Notes: generated by a model not told the origin, from the letters alone. A stretch of DNA of 64,000 nucleotides from Chloranthus sessilifolius (GCA_021018995.1 CM037592.1:75147301-75211300); one strand, 5' to 3'; positions 36,401 through 47,951 are shown, counted from the stretch's first letter. Translations and numbers: made by a program.

Positions 36401-37417
36401 CAACAATAGTGGCTGTTTGAGAGGTTTGCTTCAGTATTATAGGTTGTTGTCATCAAGTGCTGCTGCTGGTTGGTGTTTTTTAGCTTGAAATATATATATG
36501 CAGCAGCTCCATAAATTGGAGCCACATTAGGTTTTTAAGGTTGCAGCAATAGCTCTTGTGCTTGCTTCTCCATGCAGCCCATGTGGCTTGAATCTTCAAA
36601 TCATCAGGTCTCCAGTTGCTTAAAAGCATGAAGCTAACAGCAACAGCAGCTGGTCAAGGTTGGAAGACTTTGAACAACAACTTTAGGTGATGCTCTTGCT
36701 TCAAACCTTCATCATGTGGGGTTCAATCTCAGCAGCTATGCAGCATAGATGTATGTTGTTTAAAAATTCAGTAATGTAGCTGCTTATGTGCTTTAATTCT
36801 TCAGATCTATAGCCTAAATCTAAAGCTTGGCATGGCTTCAATTCTACAGCAGGTCTCCATTCAATAACTGTTCTTTTGATTGCAGCAGCTGCTCTCCATA
36901 CTTGGAACAGCTGTTCATATAAAATGCAGCTGGTCTGCATGTTAGTGCTTGAGAGGCTTGGTGCAGCAAGTCTTGAATTGCATGGCAAGTTTGTTGGAGT
37001 GCTGGACTGCTGGTCATATATGCTGCTGTAGTTGCTACTTTTCTAAGTGTGGTGTGTTCTTTGTCTAGTCTGCTCCAGCAACAACATGCTCAATAGTCAT
37101 TCCATTTAACTCCATTGCAGTAGCATTCTATATACCTTGAGCTTTAACTTTCTCTCTTAGCAATCCTCCAAAGGTCCCAAAGCATACTAAAGTTGCCCCA
37201 ATGGTGTGAACCACCGTGGTGCATCTTCAATAAATTCATCAGCTCCACAACTTAACTCCAAATTCATTCTTCTTGTCTTGAAAATGAAGGATTCCAACTT
37301 AAGCTATAATTTTCCTGTTATTTACACAAACACACTTAAAACTCATAATTAGCATGCTCAGAGGTTCATCAAAGTTCAGGTTAAGGGATGAAAAGTGGTA
37401 CTTTTCAGGGATTAACA
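33499..37417 (-). repeat. 5' LTR of the gag-only element
   Basis: It starts TGTTAATCCCTG on the minus strand at 37417 and ends CTCAACA at 33499. It carries the same blocks as 24771-28821, including repeated GCTCGCGAGG words at 35260-35430 and the CAG/CTG-rich half. It lacks ~130 bases near its 3' end that the other LTR has. Confidence 0.9.
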
Positions 37418-37422
37418 CTACC
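37418..37422 (+). repeat. Target-site duplication CTACC, right copy
   Basis: Direct repeat of 24766-24770, and the first bases of the resumed Athila frame. Confidence 0.92.
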
Positions 37423-38340
37423 ATCTCTTGTATTATTGGTGATCACACCATAGGCAGAGAGCCCTCTTAGACTTGGGGGGCAGTGTGAACCTGCTACCAC
37501 ATTCAGTATATGACCAGTTAGGTTTGGGGGAGCTGAAACCAACACCTGTTGTGCTCCAGCTGGCTAATAGGTCCGAGAGAAAGCCTATGGGCATGGTTGA
37601 AGATGTGTTGCTGTGGATGGATAAATTCTTCTACCCTTTGGTATTGGACACGGAACCTTTAAAGAGTAGCACCCCAATTCCTGTGATCTTGGGCAGTCCA
37701 TTTCTGGCCACTACCAATGCCTGCATTCAATGCAGGTCTGGGGTTATGGAGGTCACAATTGGGAACATGAAATTGAAGTCAAATCTGTACAATGCCGCAA
37801 AGAAGCCTCAACTGGATAATGAGGACTGTTTTGTTGTGGAAGTATTTGAAGAAATAATGGAAGAAAATTTATCCAATCTACTGGATTGGGATACAATCTG
37901 AGGAATTTGAAAATGTGTGGACTGAGGTTCAAGGGAAGGAGACCCCAATTTGCATTGCTGAAGAAAAAAGCACATTAGAGTCTTCAGTAGGTCTAGTACA
38001 GCATTCCATATGGAAACCCAAATTGTTGCCCCTACCTCAAACCTCTAAGGCACCTTTGTTGCCTTCAATAGAAAGTCCACCTGATATGGAGCTTACACAG
38101 CTACCAGAAATATTGAAATATGTCTTCCCAGGGCATAATAAAAAACTTCCTGTAATTATCTCTTCCTCTCTAACAGTAGAACAGGAAGAGGAATTATTGA
38201 GTGTCCTTAGGAGACATAAAAGAGAAACTTTCTGGACTATTATAGATTTGGGGGGAATTGACCCATCTGTGTGTATACATAAGATACATTTGGAAGAAGT
38301 TTCCAAGCCCTCAAGGGAAATGCCGAGGAAGTTGAACCCT
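37423..38340 (+). pseudogene. pol: Athila aspartic protease and linker, broken
   Basis: The frame resumes with SCIIGDHTIGRE. The protease signature of the family, ALLDLGASVNLLP, is present as LDLGGSVNLLPHSVYDQLGL (37463-37525), with Gly for Ala next to the active site. It continues with VVLQLANRSERKPMGMVEDV and PVILGSPFLATTNACI, the flap and C-terminal ILGxPF motif. A frame change near 37465 and a stop at 37899 break it. The following 144-codon frame (37915-38349) is the acidic protease-RT linker, containing PEILKYVFPGHNKKLPVIIS. The enzyme would cut the Gag-Pol precursor. Confidence 0.9.
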
Positions 38341-39100
38341 CATATGTAGGAGGTGGTCCTAAAAGAGATTGTCAAACTGTTGGATGCAGGGGTCATATAC
38401 CCAATTTCAGACTCAGAGTGGGTCTCAACTATCCAGGTGGTCCCCAAAAAGCCTGGTATCCCAGTCATCACTACTGAGTCTGGGGAGTCAGCACCAAGCC
38501 GGGAGACCACTGGTTGGAGAGTGTGCATTGACTATCGAAAACTGAACTCCAATACAAGAAAGACCACTTCCCTCTACCCTTCATTGACCAAATTTTGGAT
38601 AGATTGGCAGGAAGAGCATTCTATTGCTTTCTTGATGGATACTTTGGTTACAACCAGATACCTCTATATCCTTAAGACCAAGAGAAGACCACATTCATAT
38701 GTCCATTTGACACTTTTGCCTATAGAAGAGTGCCTTTTGGACTGTGTAATGCTCTTGCCGCATTCCAAAGATGCATGTATGTAATCTTTTTAGACATGAT
38801 TGATAAGTTTTTGGAGATTTTTGGGGATAGTTTTAGTCAATGCTTGCATCACCTCAGCCTGGTTCTTCAAAGATGTGAAGAGACCAACCTAGTCTTGAGT
38901 TGGAAGAAAAGCCATTTTATGGTCACCCAAGGCATTATCCTTGGCCATGTGGTCTCTCATAAAGGCATTGAGGTTGATAAAGCTAAAATTGACTTGATTG
39001 CATACTTGCCCCCACCAAAAATAGTTAAGTAAATCAAGTCCTTTTCAAGAAATGCAGGATTCTACAAAAGGTTCATCAAAGACTTCAGCAAAATTTCTAA
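38341..39100 (+). pseudogene. pol: Athila reverse transcriptase, active site deleted
   Basis: RT motifs are seen in order: VVLKEIVKLLDAGVIYPISD, QVVPKKPGI, WRVCIDYRKLNSNTRK, then after a frame change MPFGLCNALAAFQRCM (38730) and CEETNLVLSWKKSHFMVTQG. Between KFLEIF and GDSFSQCL about seven codons are missing where the family has the FMDD box, so both catalytic Asp residues are lost. A stop at 39030 and frameshifts at about 38640-38730 also disable it. Confidence 0.9.
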
Positions 39101-39600
39101 ACCTCTGTGCCACCTGTTGTGTCAGGATGTGTCATTAAATTTTGATGTTGAATGTCTTGATGCTTTTGAGGTGTTGAAGAAATGCTTAACCTCTGACCCT
39201 GTGATCCATGCACCCGACTATGCTCTGCCTTTTGAATTAATGTGTGATGCAGCAGACTTGGCTATAGGAGCTGTATTAGGACAGAGAAAAGACAAATTGT
39301 CATGTGTCGTTTATTATGCCAGCAAATCACTGGTAGAAGCTTAGCTGAATTATACAACAACTGAGAATGAACTTCTGACAGTAGTGCTTGCTATTGACAA
39401 ATTTAGATCCTATCTACTTTGGTCTAAAATTGTACTCTTCACTAATCATTCTGCCCTCAAGTACCTACTGGCTATGAAAGATGCATAGCCAAGGTTGATT
39501 AGATGGATCCTCTTGCTGCAGGATTTTGATCTTGAAATCAAAGACAAGAAAGGAGCAGAGAATGTGGTGGCTAATCACCTGTCCAGGATTTTAGTTGAAG
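39101..39600 (+). pseudogene. pol: Athila RNase H, broken
   Basis: It reads on from RT with FDVECLDAFEVLKKCLTSDP and CDAADLAIGAVLGQ, the usual catalytic Asp region. It then has YYASKSLVEA-stop-LNYTTTENELL and, at the end, [12 protein letters not shown]. Two stops (39342, 39487) interrupt it. Confidence 0.88.
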
Positions 39601-39780
39601 AGTTTGCTGCTACACCTATTGGAGATTCATTCCCTGATGAGCAATTATTTACCATCCATTCAATTGTCCCCTAGTTTGCCAACATAGTCAACTACCATGT
39701 TGTTGGTAGGATCCCTTCCCACTGGTCCAAGATGGATAAAGACTTGTTCTTCTCACAAGTCAAGCATTTCTTTTGGGAGG
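39601..39780 (+). pseudogene. pol: Athila integrase remnant (N-terminal end only)
   Basis: [10 protein letters not shown] and GRIPSHWSKMDKDLFFSQVK are the segment that leads into integrase in Athila elements. After FFWEE the expected zinc finger and the whole catalytic core are absent, and the sequence passes directly to the ORF that lies after pol. Confidence 0.85.
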
Positions 39781-41757
39781 AAGAATGAATTTAGGGTATT
39801 ACCAATTGGTTGACAACTTTCCTTTCTTTGGTAACCTGCAATCACTTTTGAACCGTCCACAAGCAGGTACTCCCACTCCCACCAGAAAATCAGTGAGCAT
39901 TGCTACATCCTCTACTGTGGAGGCCACTAATGCCCTTGAGCCCCTAGTGGAAAAACCCAGGAAGAGGGCCCCACCCAAAAGAGAGCAAGGTATGTCACTA
40001 TGAGCCCAAAGAAATTCAAGAAATAGAAAAAATGTTTGGCCGATACCTAGAAACTAACCACCTAACAACTCCCAGTGAGTTCATGGCTGCCATAAGATTG
40101 GAGTCAGAGACTGCCTTTAACAAGGAATTTTTTGAAAAGGAGGCCCTGGCTACTGCAGCCATCAAATTTCTGACCAAGGCCTCCTTGGAGCCTTTGTTTA
40201 CTTATGTGAAGGAGTTGGTGTATCCCAAATTGGTATAACTGTGGTACCAAAACATCAGGGTGAAGAAGTTTGCTGATGGATAAACTAGGCTATTAGTCCT
40301 AATTGATGACTTTGAAATGCTTATGGACACATCTGAGATAGCCCAAGCTATAGGCATTCTAGCTGCCTACAACCTAGAGTGCACCATGAGAGCACCACTG
40401 GCAGCATCCATTACTGAGATTGCTGAGAAGCTGACCAAGGGAAAGAAAGCTTCAAGGGAATCAATTAGGAGGAGAGACATGGAACCCAGCCAACATTTTA
40501 TTGATAATGTTCTAAGGAAGAATATTTATGTGTCTGGGCACCAACAGGAGAGGGGGCATCCCATTGCTGATGCTCTCTATTCCTTCTCCCAGGGACACTG
40601 CTTTAATGTAGCCCAGTTGATTCTTGATGGGATGATGGACATTCACAGCAAGGTCCAGAAGAAGGTAAAACCACATGGGCTCCCCTACAATAGATTGATT
40701 ACAACCCTGCTCAAGCAAAGAAGTTATGTAGTGAAGATAGGGGAGCCAACTGAGAAGCTGCCCCCATTTGAGTTTAGCAAGAGGCAATGGGGCATTAGCA
40801 TGAACTTGATGGTAAAGGAGAAGGGAAAGATATTAGATCAGCCATCTGCTACCATTCCTGGGGCAACTACTGCATCTAGCTCAGTGCAACCACTGTCCAC
40901 ATTTGCATCCACCTCTACACTTGCCACCCTACCAATCATCCTCACACCAGTCACACCCACACCTATACTAGCAGTCCCCACTTCCCAAGCAATTCCTATA
41001 GTCCCTGTGTCAGCTCCAACTCAACCCACCTTTCCATTTAACCTACCCACTCTACCTATAAAAAGAAAATACAAAAAGAAAGCCCCTAAACAACCCACAA
41101 CAACCATTGAACCTACCTTTACCAATGATACCCTTGTCATTTTCCTCCACCTTCATCCAAACTGAGCCCCCTGAGGAGGAGCTGCCCCAGCTACCATTCA
41201 ATTATGAGGAGGAGTTGGCACCTATCCTTTCATCGCCATCATCTCCACTCATCTACTTTGACCTGAGAACCACTTGTCCTCTCTTAGAGGACCCTAGTAA
41301 AAAGGCCATTGTCCTTGCTTCCTCCATTCCCATTCCCCCATTTTACACCCTCACTAAGGCCATGGCCGTTGATCCTTATATCAGGAGAGATGTTGAGCTG
41401 TTGGTGGAGAATGTCACCACCATGGTGATGCAGCCACATGAAGGGCAGATTGCCCAAATCAAAGAAGACAATGAGAGGGAACTGAAGAGGTCATTGAAAA
41501 ATGGTGTTGAATTCCCTAGTCCTGTTGAAAGTGTACACGATTAAGTCAATCCAATTGGAAAAATTGGTGGTCACAGTCTCATCCACATTCCCAGTCCTGA
41601 ACCCTCCTGTGCCCAAGGGCATATCATTCAGGGAGCCCTCCAGAACTAAGCCCAAGAAACCAGTTGCCATAAGAACCAAGGCTGGTGCTGCACAAGCCAC
41701 CACTGTGAAGAAAGCGAAGGGAAAATATGACTGGACCCTCCCCCCCCTTTGAATTAT
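39773..41757 (+). pseudogene. Athila ORF downstream of pol, broken
   Basis: This is the position where Athila elements carry an extra ORF of uncertain role, variously described as envelope-like or as a plant transposon protein. A short basic, Pro/Ala-rich start (39773-40003) leads to a frame with FMAAIRLESETAFNKEFFEK (40080). The main 282-codon block 40317-41165 contains IRRRDMEPSQHFIDNVLRKN and VAQLILDGMMDIHSKVQKK, typical of that family. A Thr/Pro/Ala-rich stretch and a basic KRKYKKKAPK follow, then two overlapping frames to 41757. Stops at 40001 and 40236 and frameshifts near 41110 and 41510 break it. I see no clear transmembrane segments, so an envelope function is not supported here. Confidence 0.75.
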
Positions 41758-42777
41758 GTTCAGACTCAGATTTTGATTAGGCTATAGTGTAGTTTTTTTT
41801 TTTTTGTAAATAAATTCCTTTTTGTATTTTCTGTTTTAGAACCAGTTTTATATTTTCAGTCTGTTGTCCAATTTGTACATTGTCTTATGTAATGTTGATG
41901 TTGTTAATCAAACTAGTCTTTTGTGTGTTAATAACATTGTGTCTTTGTTTGTTTTTACATTCATGCTGTTCATTCTAGTTTTCTGCTATACTGAATTTCT
42001 TTTTCTATTATCCCCTGCTGCCCCTATCAATTTTTACTGAAATAGGGAGGACACTGTTTAACCTAGGTTTGGGGGTATGGGAGGGTAGGCCAATAGAATG
42101 GTTAATTTTAGTGCAGTAGTGATGGTTTAAGAGAGATAGATAAAGTCAATTCCCACCTAATCAGGACAGATAGAGGAAATTAAAAAAATTTCTTTTTGCA
42201 GATTGTTTTTAAACCTAAAAATCTTTGAAAAAGTAATACCACAATGAGGCTAACATCAAGAAATTTTTTTAATTAGTACTAAGTGAACTAGAGAGGAGAG
42301 AAAAAGGTAAAAATACACACCATGAGTTGAATTAAAGACCATACCCAGTGAGATTTGGACCTAACAAAGTTCTTTTGAAGAGTGTCTTTGGCATTTTTCT
42401 TCTCTAAGGAATGATTGACTCAACATTTTTTCACTAGAAGTCAAGTACCTCCAAATTGAAACTGATTGATAGCACTCATGACACTAAGGAGATGATCTAA
42501 GGCCTTCCTTTGGACAGTTTGAGCCTAAAATTTCTACCCATTCAACTGCCCTTTTGCATACACTCTTCAAGCCTTAAATCCATCTCTCTTCAGCAAACAA
42601 TAGAGTACTTGAACCTAAACCCCATGACCTAATTCAACCTTACCCTCACTCTGAGATTTCAGAAGGTAATGGAGAAGAAGTTGAAGACAGTTAAGAGGAA
42701 TTCAACATTTGGTGGAAGGAGAAGAAAATTATAGTGCAGACAAGCAGAGTAACAATGGTGTATGTATGGCACTTCAT

Positions 42778-42816
<39 letters not shown>

Positions 42817-43707
42817 AGAAAAACAAAAGAGAAGTCAAAGAAGTACCTCATCTAAAAATTAAAGAGAAGAAAAGAAGTTGGCCACTTTGACTCTAAGAAA
42901 CACAAATGATGATGAAGTTGTGCTGAAATGAAGAAGGTGAAGTCATGAATCACCTCCTCCCCTTACTGATTTCTCAATTTTGAATCTCTCATACCCCTTT
43001 TATTCTTTGTAAACCTCAACCATAAGCCACATTACCACCTATCAAAAAAGACCTTGTTAATCCAAAGTGAAATGAGCTATCATGTGGAGATGAGGAGATG
43101 TCTAATCTATGGTAAAAATTCTTCAGGATGTCAGGAATTTAGATACAATGCCTATGCTCATGCTTATAAACCCATTTGGAGTTTGTGACTGATCTTCAGC
43201 TAATGAGAGTGTGGACACCCTTGGATTTTCATTGTTGAGAGATAGCCCTGATAAGGATTGGGTCTAAAGGATAATGTCATTGGAGTTGTATCCACACCTA
43301 ATTTTTGAATTAATAGTGAACTTAGTGCTGATATTTGCTCAATGAATTCTTGATGTGAATTGAATGGTGGTAATGAAAATACATGTTGATTTAGGTTTTA
43401 ATTGTCTGCATTACTGTTGTAATTTCCTCTTATTTTTAAAGTATAGGTGTGGAAGGATGCTCTATCTATTGAAAGTTGTTCTTATCACTGGTTGCACTTC
43501 AATTAACTATTTTAATGGTGAAGTTTTATGGGTATCTTCACTGCCTCAGGAGACATCACTCCTCCATTAGGGATCACCTGGTGGTTTAAAAGGCTTGATG
43601 CATAAGCTAAATGCATCCATGCTCCCTACAAAAGTGGCAATTACTGTTTTGAATAACTGTTTTAATTTTTCCTTTGCTCGAGGACTAGCAAAGATTAGGT
43701 TTGCGTG
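41758..43707 (+). other. Athila 3' non-coding region
   Basis: It contains a poly-T run (41793-41804), an internal polypurine run GGTTTGGGGGTATGGGAGGG at about 42066-42085 and an AT microsatellite at 42780-42812. From 42060 onward it aligns with the 3' interior of the minus-strand relative. The tract directly before the LTR (AGATTAGGTTTGCGTG) is a degraded polypurine tract. Confidence 0.7.
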
Positions 43708-45667
43708 TGTTAATCACTAAAAAATACCATTTTTCACCTCTTAACCTAGCCTTACTATACCTTTGAGCCATCTAATCAATGTCATTTGAGTATGTTTTGT
43801 AGTTAGGAATAGAACTGCAGCTTAGTGCAACAGTTCACACTTTGGAGGCCAAGAAGAGAGAGCTTTGAAGCCAAGGTTTGCAGCTAATTGAAGAACATAG
43901 AGTACACCATGGTGGCCCCCACCATTGAGACCATTTGGCTTGCCTAAAGGGGCCCTGGAAGTGTAACAGAAGGAATAAGAATGAACCCAAGTAGAGGGGA
44001 CTGCTGCAGCAGGCTGTGCATAGCAGCAGTGAAGCAGGTGTGACCCTCGAGCAGTTCAATTTGCCCAGAAAGTCTATCTCGTGCAGATCTCACAAAGTCC
44101 AAGCCTGCAGCACTTAACGATCTCTCACAGTTCTCGCAAGGTTCACATACTCAAACTTGAACTGCTCGCGTAGAGTTAGCTTCAAAAATGTGCTTGGCAC
44201 AGACCTCGCGCACTTCAGAGACGGAGCTATCCACGCGAGAAGTTCATTTCTTCTTGTCGAATATTCGCGTGACCTACAATCTAATCCTGGCGAGGTCCTC
44301 GTGAGTTGAACCACCTGGAGCTCATTTGCGTGAGCTGCATTATTCATAACAATTGAACCTAGCGAGCCTTCTTCTGCAGCTAATTCATCGATGCAAAGAA
44401 CCATGCTGGATGCATAATAGGCAACACTCAATCTCACGAGGCGTTCTTGACTTCCCATTCAATACACAGGGGCATTTTGGAGATTCAACAGCTTTTGTGG
44501 CACACTTCCCAACTTGCAAATCCTTTCCCCTCTAACCTGGGCAGCACTTGGCTGTAATTGGGAGACATCAGCAAGATCCTAACTCACTTGATTCTTCTGC
44601 TTTCTGATTGGCCAAGGCACAAAGATCTGTTTTAGAAGTTGTATATTAGCTGTAAAAATAGACAAAAATAAGTATCTAACTTTTTCCTAATTTTTCTCTA
44701 AGCCAGGAGGTTTGCTGTGCTTAGATCATAGCTAGAGTTAGGTCATCTTTTTCCCTTTTTCTTCTCTCCTTAGCTAAACACTTGATGGCTAAGATCTTTT
44801 GAAATAGATAGAACTATTTTTGTGTTGTAAAAAGATTGTGATAGCCTTTAAAGGTTTGGAATCTGCATTGATTGTAGCTTGGAGAGCTGATCATTGTAAG
44901 TTTTGTATTTTTTAGTGATTCATTTGATCTGTGATGTCTTTATGTTTTCTTTTTCATTAAGAATTTCATAGATTGCATGCACCTATGGATGAAAGAGCTT
45001 GTAGCCTTGCATGTATAGAAGCTGCAATGATTTTTAACGTTCTGATCTCAATCCCCTTGACTGGAATCTATCTCTGGGATGATCTATGACCACTCAATGG
45101 ACAGATTACAACCCTAAGACTATTCCATATCATCAGGGTTAGATCGGATTCTTCATCCTTGCATTTGGCTTGTAGCCAATGAAGGAATGATGTGGATATG
45201 ATTCCTTCTCTGCTTGATCAGCCCTTGTTTCAGTAAAAATCTCAGTCCCTATTTTATTACTTCTCACCATTTTCCCTTTCAATTTTCCAGATCCATTTCC
45301 ATCTCTTTTAAAATCCAGTCTATAGTGTAGATCTGCTCTTTAATTTTCTGATTTAGTAGATAGTGACACCCCAAAACTCCTTCTCTTTACCTTTGCTTTT
45401 TAGTTTAGGTTAGTACTGCCAGATCTGTAGATAGATCAGGAGTTCTACTATTTACCCTTAGGCTCTTAGATCAAATTTCCCTGTGGGACAACCCTTTCTT
45501 ATCAAAACTTGCTACAACAAGCCTTGTATCTTACAAGTTGTGTATAAATTGTTGTTTTGTTGCAAATTCACCACACTTCACTCTCTCCTAATTTATTTTT
45601 TTTGTTGCCATATTTTTACCATCAGATTTTTTAAATAAAAATACTAGCACATCAATTTTAACCAACA
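43708..45667 (+). repeat. Athila 3' LTR
   Basis: An uninterrupted ~1.96 kb copy from TGTTAATCACT to AACCAACA. It matches both parts of the 5' LTR and preserves the empty Tat target (AAGATCTTTTGAAATAG, about 44790). Confidence 0.92.
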
Positions 45668-45993
45668 GGTACGTCCAGCAATTTTTGAGTTTATACTAAA
45701 TTATGTAATATAATTGTTTTGGATTATTTTTGTGAACCATTGGTTGGTGATAGATGTCTATCATTGATGGTTCGTTTTGGTTATTCCATTCATGCATTTG
45801 GCATGAAATTTAGAACCGTTATCTTGATCAAGTATATATTTAGAAATGTATTTTTATGTTGAAGCATAGAATGATTCTATCTGCTTAATTGAGATATCTA
45901 TGTGAGATCTACTTTTTGTGGATGTGCCAAGTGTTCATGTAAGCGTGGGATTGCCCTAACCGGTGATCTGATGGCACGGGTATCGGGCTATCA
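45668..45993 (+). repeat. Tekay 5' LTR, right part
   Basis: It begins with the Athila target duplication GGTAC and ends GGGCTATCA. The primer site follows four bases later, so this is the U5 end of the LTR that starts at 1641. Confidence 0.75.
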
Positions 45994-45997
45994 TAGG

Positions 45998-46010
45998 TGG
46001 TGTCAGAGAG
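45998..46010 (+). promoter_or_regulatory. Tekay primer binding site (iMet type)
   Basis: TGGTGTCAGAGAG resembles TGGTATCAGAGC, complementary to the 3' end of initiator tRNA-Met used by this lineage, with one or two changes. Confidence 0.75.
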
Positions 46011-46178
46011 AGCTTTGGCTCTAGATTCCATGCAGATCAACTGTGTCATATGTGACATAGTTGATATCACAACTTCATTTTTGTGATCATAATAGAGTTT
46101 GAAGTGGGCTGCAGTGTGTTGTGTAGTATGTTTAGAACTCTCTGTTAATGAAACTTTTGTTCATGTTAACAGAACAAG

Positions 46179-47560
46179 ATGCCTCTTAGAGGTAGAGGAT
46201 GACCAAGAGGTGGTCATGCCCAAACCACTAGGAGTGGTGAGGGAGTGGATACTAGCATAGACGATGTTTTGATGAATGAAAATGTGGCTATGGGTTTGAA
46301 TAGGAATCCTGTTAGAGAGGGAGATTCTCCTGAGCAAGGAGATCAAGGCAAGAAAGATTGGGAATAGAAAGGATGGCACAAGCCATGGAGATAGTGGTTA
46401 TTGCCATGGCACAGTAGAAGGAACTGATTGCTGCTAATAATGCCAATAATTACCAACAGACACCACCTCAACCACCACTTCAGCCACCAGTGCAGCCATT
46501 AGCATTTTTAGAATTCAGAAGAATGCATCCTCCCAATTTCTCAGGACAAGCTGAACCAGTAGAGGCGGAGAACTGGATATAGGAAATGGAAAATATTTTC
46601 AGTGTGCTTCCATGCACTGAAGATGAGAAAGTTAGATGGGTGACATTTAAATTAGATGGGGAAGCAGGACCATGGTGGACGTTGGTGTCAAGGACTACGG
46701 AACAGGTTACACCAAGTATGCTGTGGACATGGAAAGAGTTCTTAGAGGAATTCAACAAAGAATATTTTCCCTGGCAGGTGAGGGATCAGAAGGAGGTAAA
46801 GTTCATAAACCTTGAACAAGGAAAGATGACCGTGCGAGATTACGGAGTAGAGTTTATGAGATTATCGAGGTTTGCATTGGAGCATGTAGCCTCTGCTAGG
46901 ATGAAAGCTAAAAAGTTTCAGCGCCGATTGAAGCCAAATATTCATGATAGAGTTTTAGTATTTCAATTGGAGACTTATGGGGAATTAATGAGAAAAACCT
47001 TAGTGGCAGAAGAGGACATTGATGAAATGTATAAACGAAGAGATCACCAAAATAAGGAAAGCAAGCTAAGGGAGGTTTGAAAGTTCTGATTCGATGAATA
47101 AATAGTCGAGGTACATAGCACCGGTTCAAAGGCAGTTTACTCAAGGAAATTTTAATAGGCTATTTGTGCCTATGCCTGTGAGGTCCTTTCGTTTGTATGG
47201 CCCTGTTACCACCACAGGAGAGTCAATTACTCAAAGAAATTCAAGAGCGGCTTTGTCTACTCTACAGGAAATGTGTGCACGTTGTGGAAAACCATATAAG
47301 ACTACAGACTGTAGAAGAGGCACAGGAGAATGCTTTAAATGCGGAAAAATGGGGCACATGATAAGGGATTTCCCAGCTCTGAGAAATGAGGGGAAGGTAA
47401 TGGTTGCAGCACCACAGAGATCTATGCGACAACTATGACCTACAGTTCAAGGCGATGCTTATGCAGTGACTGCTAAGGATGTAAATACTACCAATGAGAT
47501 AATCCAAGGTAAAAATCATTTAATTAAAGTCAGTTGAGGTTGTTAGTGAAAGTTTATATG
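46179..47560 (+). pseudogene. gag: Tekay gag, broken
   Basis: It starts MPLRGRG at 46179, the usual short basic start, with a stop already at codon 8. The capsid region follows a frame change and is open at 46586-47080: DEKVRWVTFKLDGEAGPWW and FNKEYFPWQVRDQKEVKFIN, with TVRDYGVEFMRLSRFA. The nucleocapsid zinc knuckle at about 47330 reads CFKCGKMGHMIRDFP. The last Cys of the CCHC set is Phe, so the knuckle is spoiled. An upstream CARCGKPYKTTDC may be a remnant of a second Cys cluster. Confidence 0.9.
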
Positions 47561-47633
47561 AAGAAGCTGCATACATATTTTTTTTATTCAATGTTGACAT
47601 CTATGTTTCCTTTTATGTGTATTTAAATTCATA

Positions 47634-47951
47634 ATGTGTATATACGTAGGTATGTTACAAATGTATAGAAAAGGTGACTATCTTTATTATGAAGCACGAG
47701 TTCTGATAGACCCAAGGTCTACACATTCATTTGTGACACCTGAATTTGCAGTAAGGGTGAAGGTCGTTCCCAAGCCCTTAGACTTCATTTTGGATGTGTC
47801 AGTCCCAATAGAGAATTCAACTAAAACTGATACACTATGTCGATCAGTGATGGTAGCCATCAGGGGATATGAAGATCACAAATTAATAGCCTATTTTATC
47901 CTATTGGATATGCAAGGATTCGATATAATCCTTGGCATGGACTGGTTATGA
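47634..47951 (+). pseudogene. pol: Tekay aspartic protease, active site lost
   Basis: The frame matches the family protease: the N-terminal active-site strand reads ARVLIDPRSTHSFVTPEFAV, where intact elements have FDSGATHSF. The catalytic DSG is therefore DPR. The C-terminal part QGFDIILGMDWL is well kept. The unusual start (an AT-rich break at 47575-47633) suggests a small insertion or intron-like sequence between gag and protease. Confidence 0.85.

Larger units (their letters stand above)
24771..37417 (-). mobile_element. Non-autonomous gag-only Athila relative with ~4 kb LTRs
   Basis: It lies opposite to its host Athila. The LTRs are 33499-37417 (5') and 24771-28821 (3'), both ~3.9-4.05 kb. 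There is a tRNA-Asp-type primer site, a gag frame and a polypurine tract, but no protease, RT, RNase H or integrase in the 4.68 kb interior. A perfect CTACC duplication flanks it. The LTR edges (TGTTAATC...CAACA), primer spacer and gag are those of the host Athila family, so it is a deletion derivative rather than an unrelated element. Structurally it matches what has been called a terminal-repeat retrotransposon with a GAG domain. By eye the LTRs differ at about one site in ten. Confidence 0.9.
3595..45667 (+). mobile_element. Athila-lineage element containing two further insertions
   Basis: The LTRs begin TGTTAATCACTAAAAAATACC-like and end CAACA (5' copy AATA). The 5' LTR is 3595-4655 plus 21595-22464 and the 3' LTR is 43708-45667. 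The flanking 5-bp duplications are GATAC (3590-3594) and GGTAC (45668-45672), one mismatch. The primer site at 22471 is of the tRNA-Asp type used by Athila. The internal order is gag, protease, RT, RNase H, integrase remnant, then the Athila-type ORF after pol. A Tat element interrupts the 5' LTR and a minus-strand gag-only element interrupts the gag/protease boundary. The integrase core is missing, so the copy is not autonomous. Confidence 0.9.

Noticed and set aside
39773-41757. Envelope gene call for the ORF after Athila pol
   Set aside because: No signal peptide, transmembrane segment or cleavage site is visible; it is left as the Athila post-pol ORF of uncertain role.
42780-42812. AT microsatellite as a possible origin or matrix site
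   Set aside because: A simple dinucleotide repeat with no other supporting signal; the gag-only relative has a TTA repeat in the same region instead.
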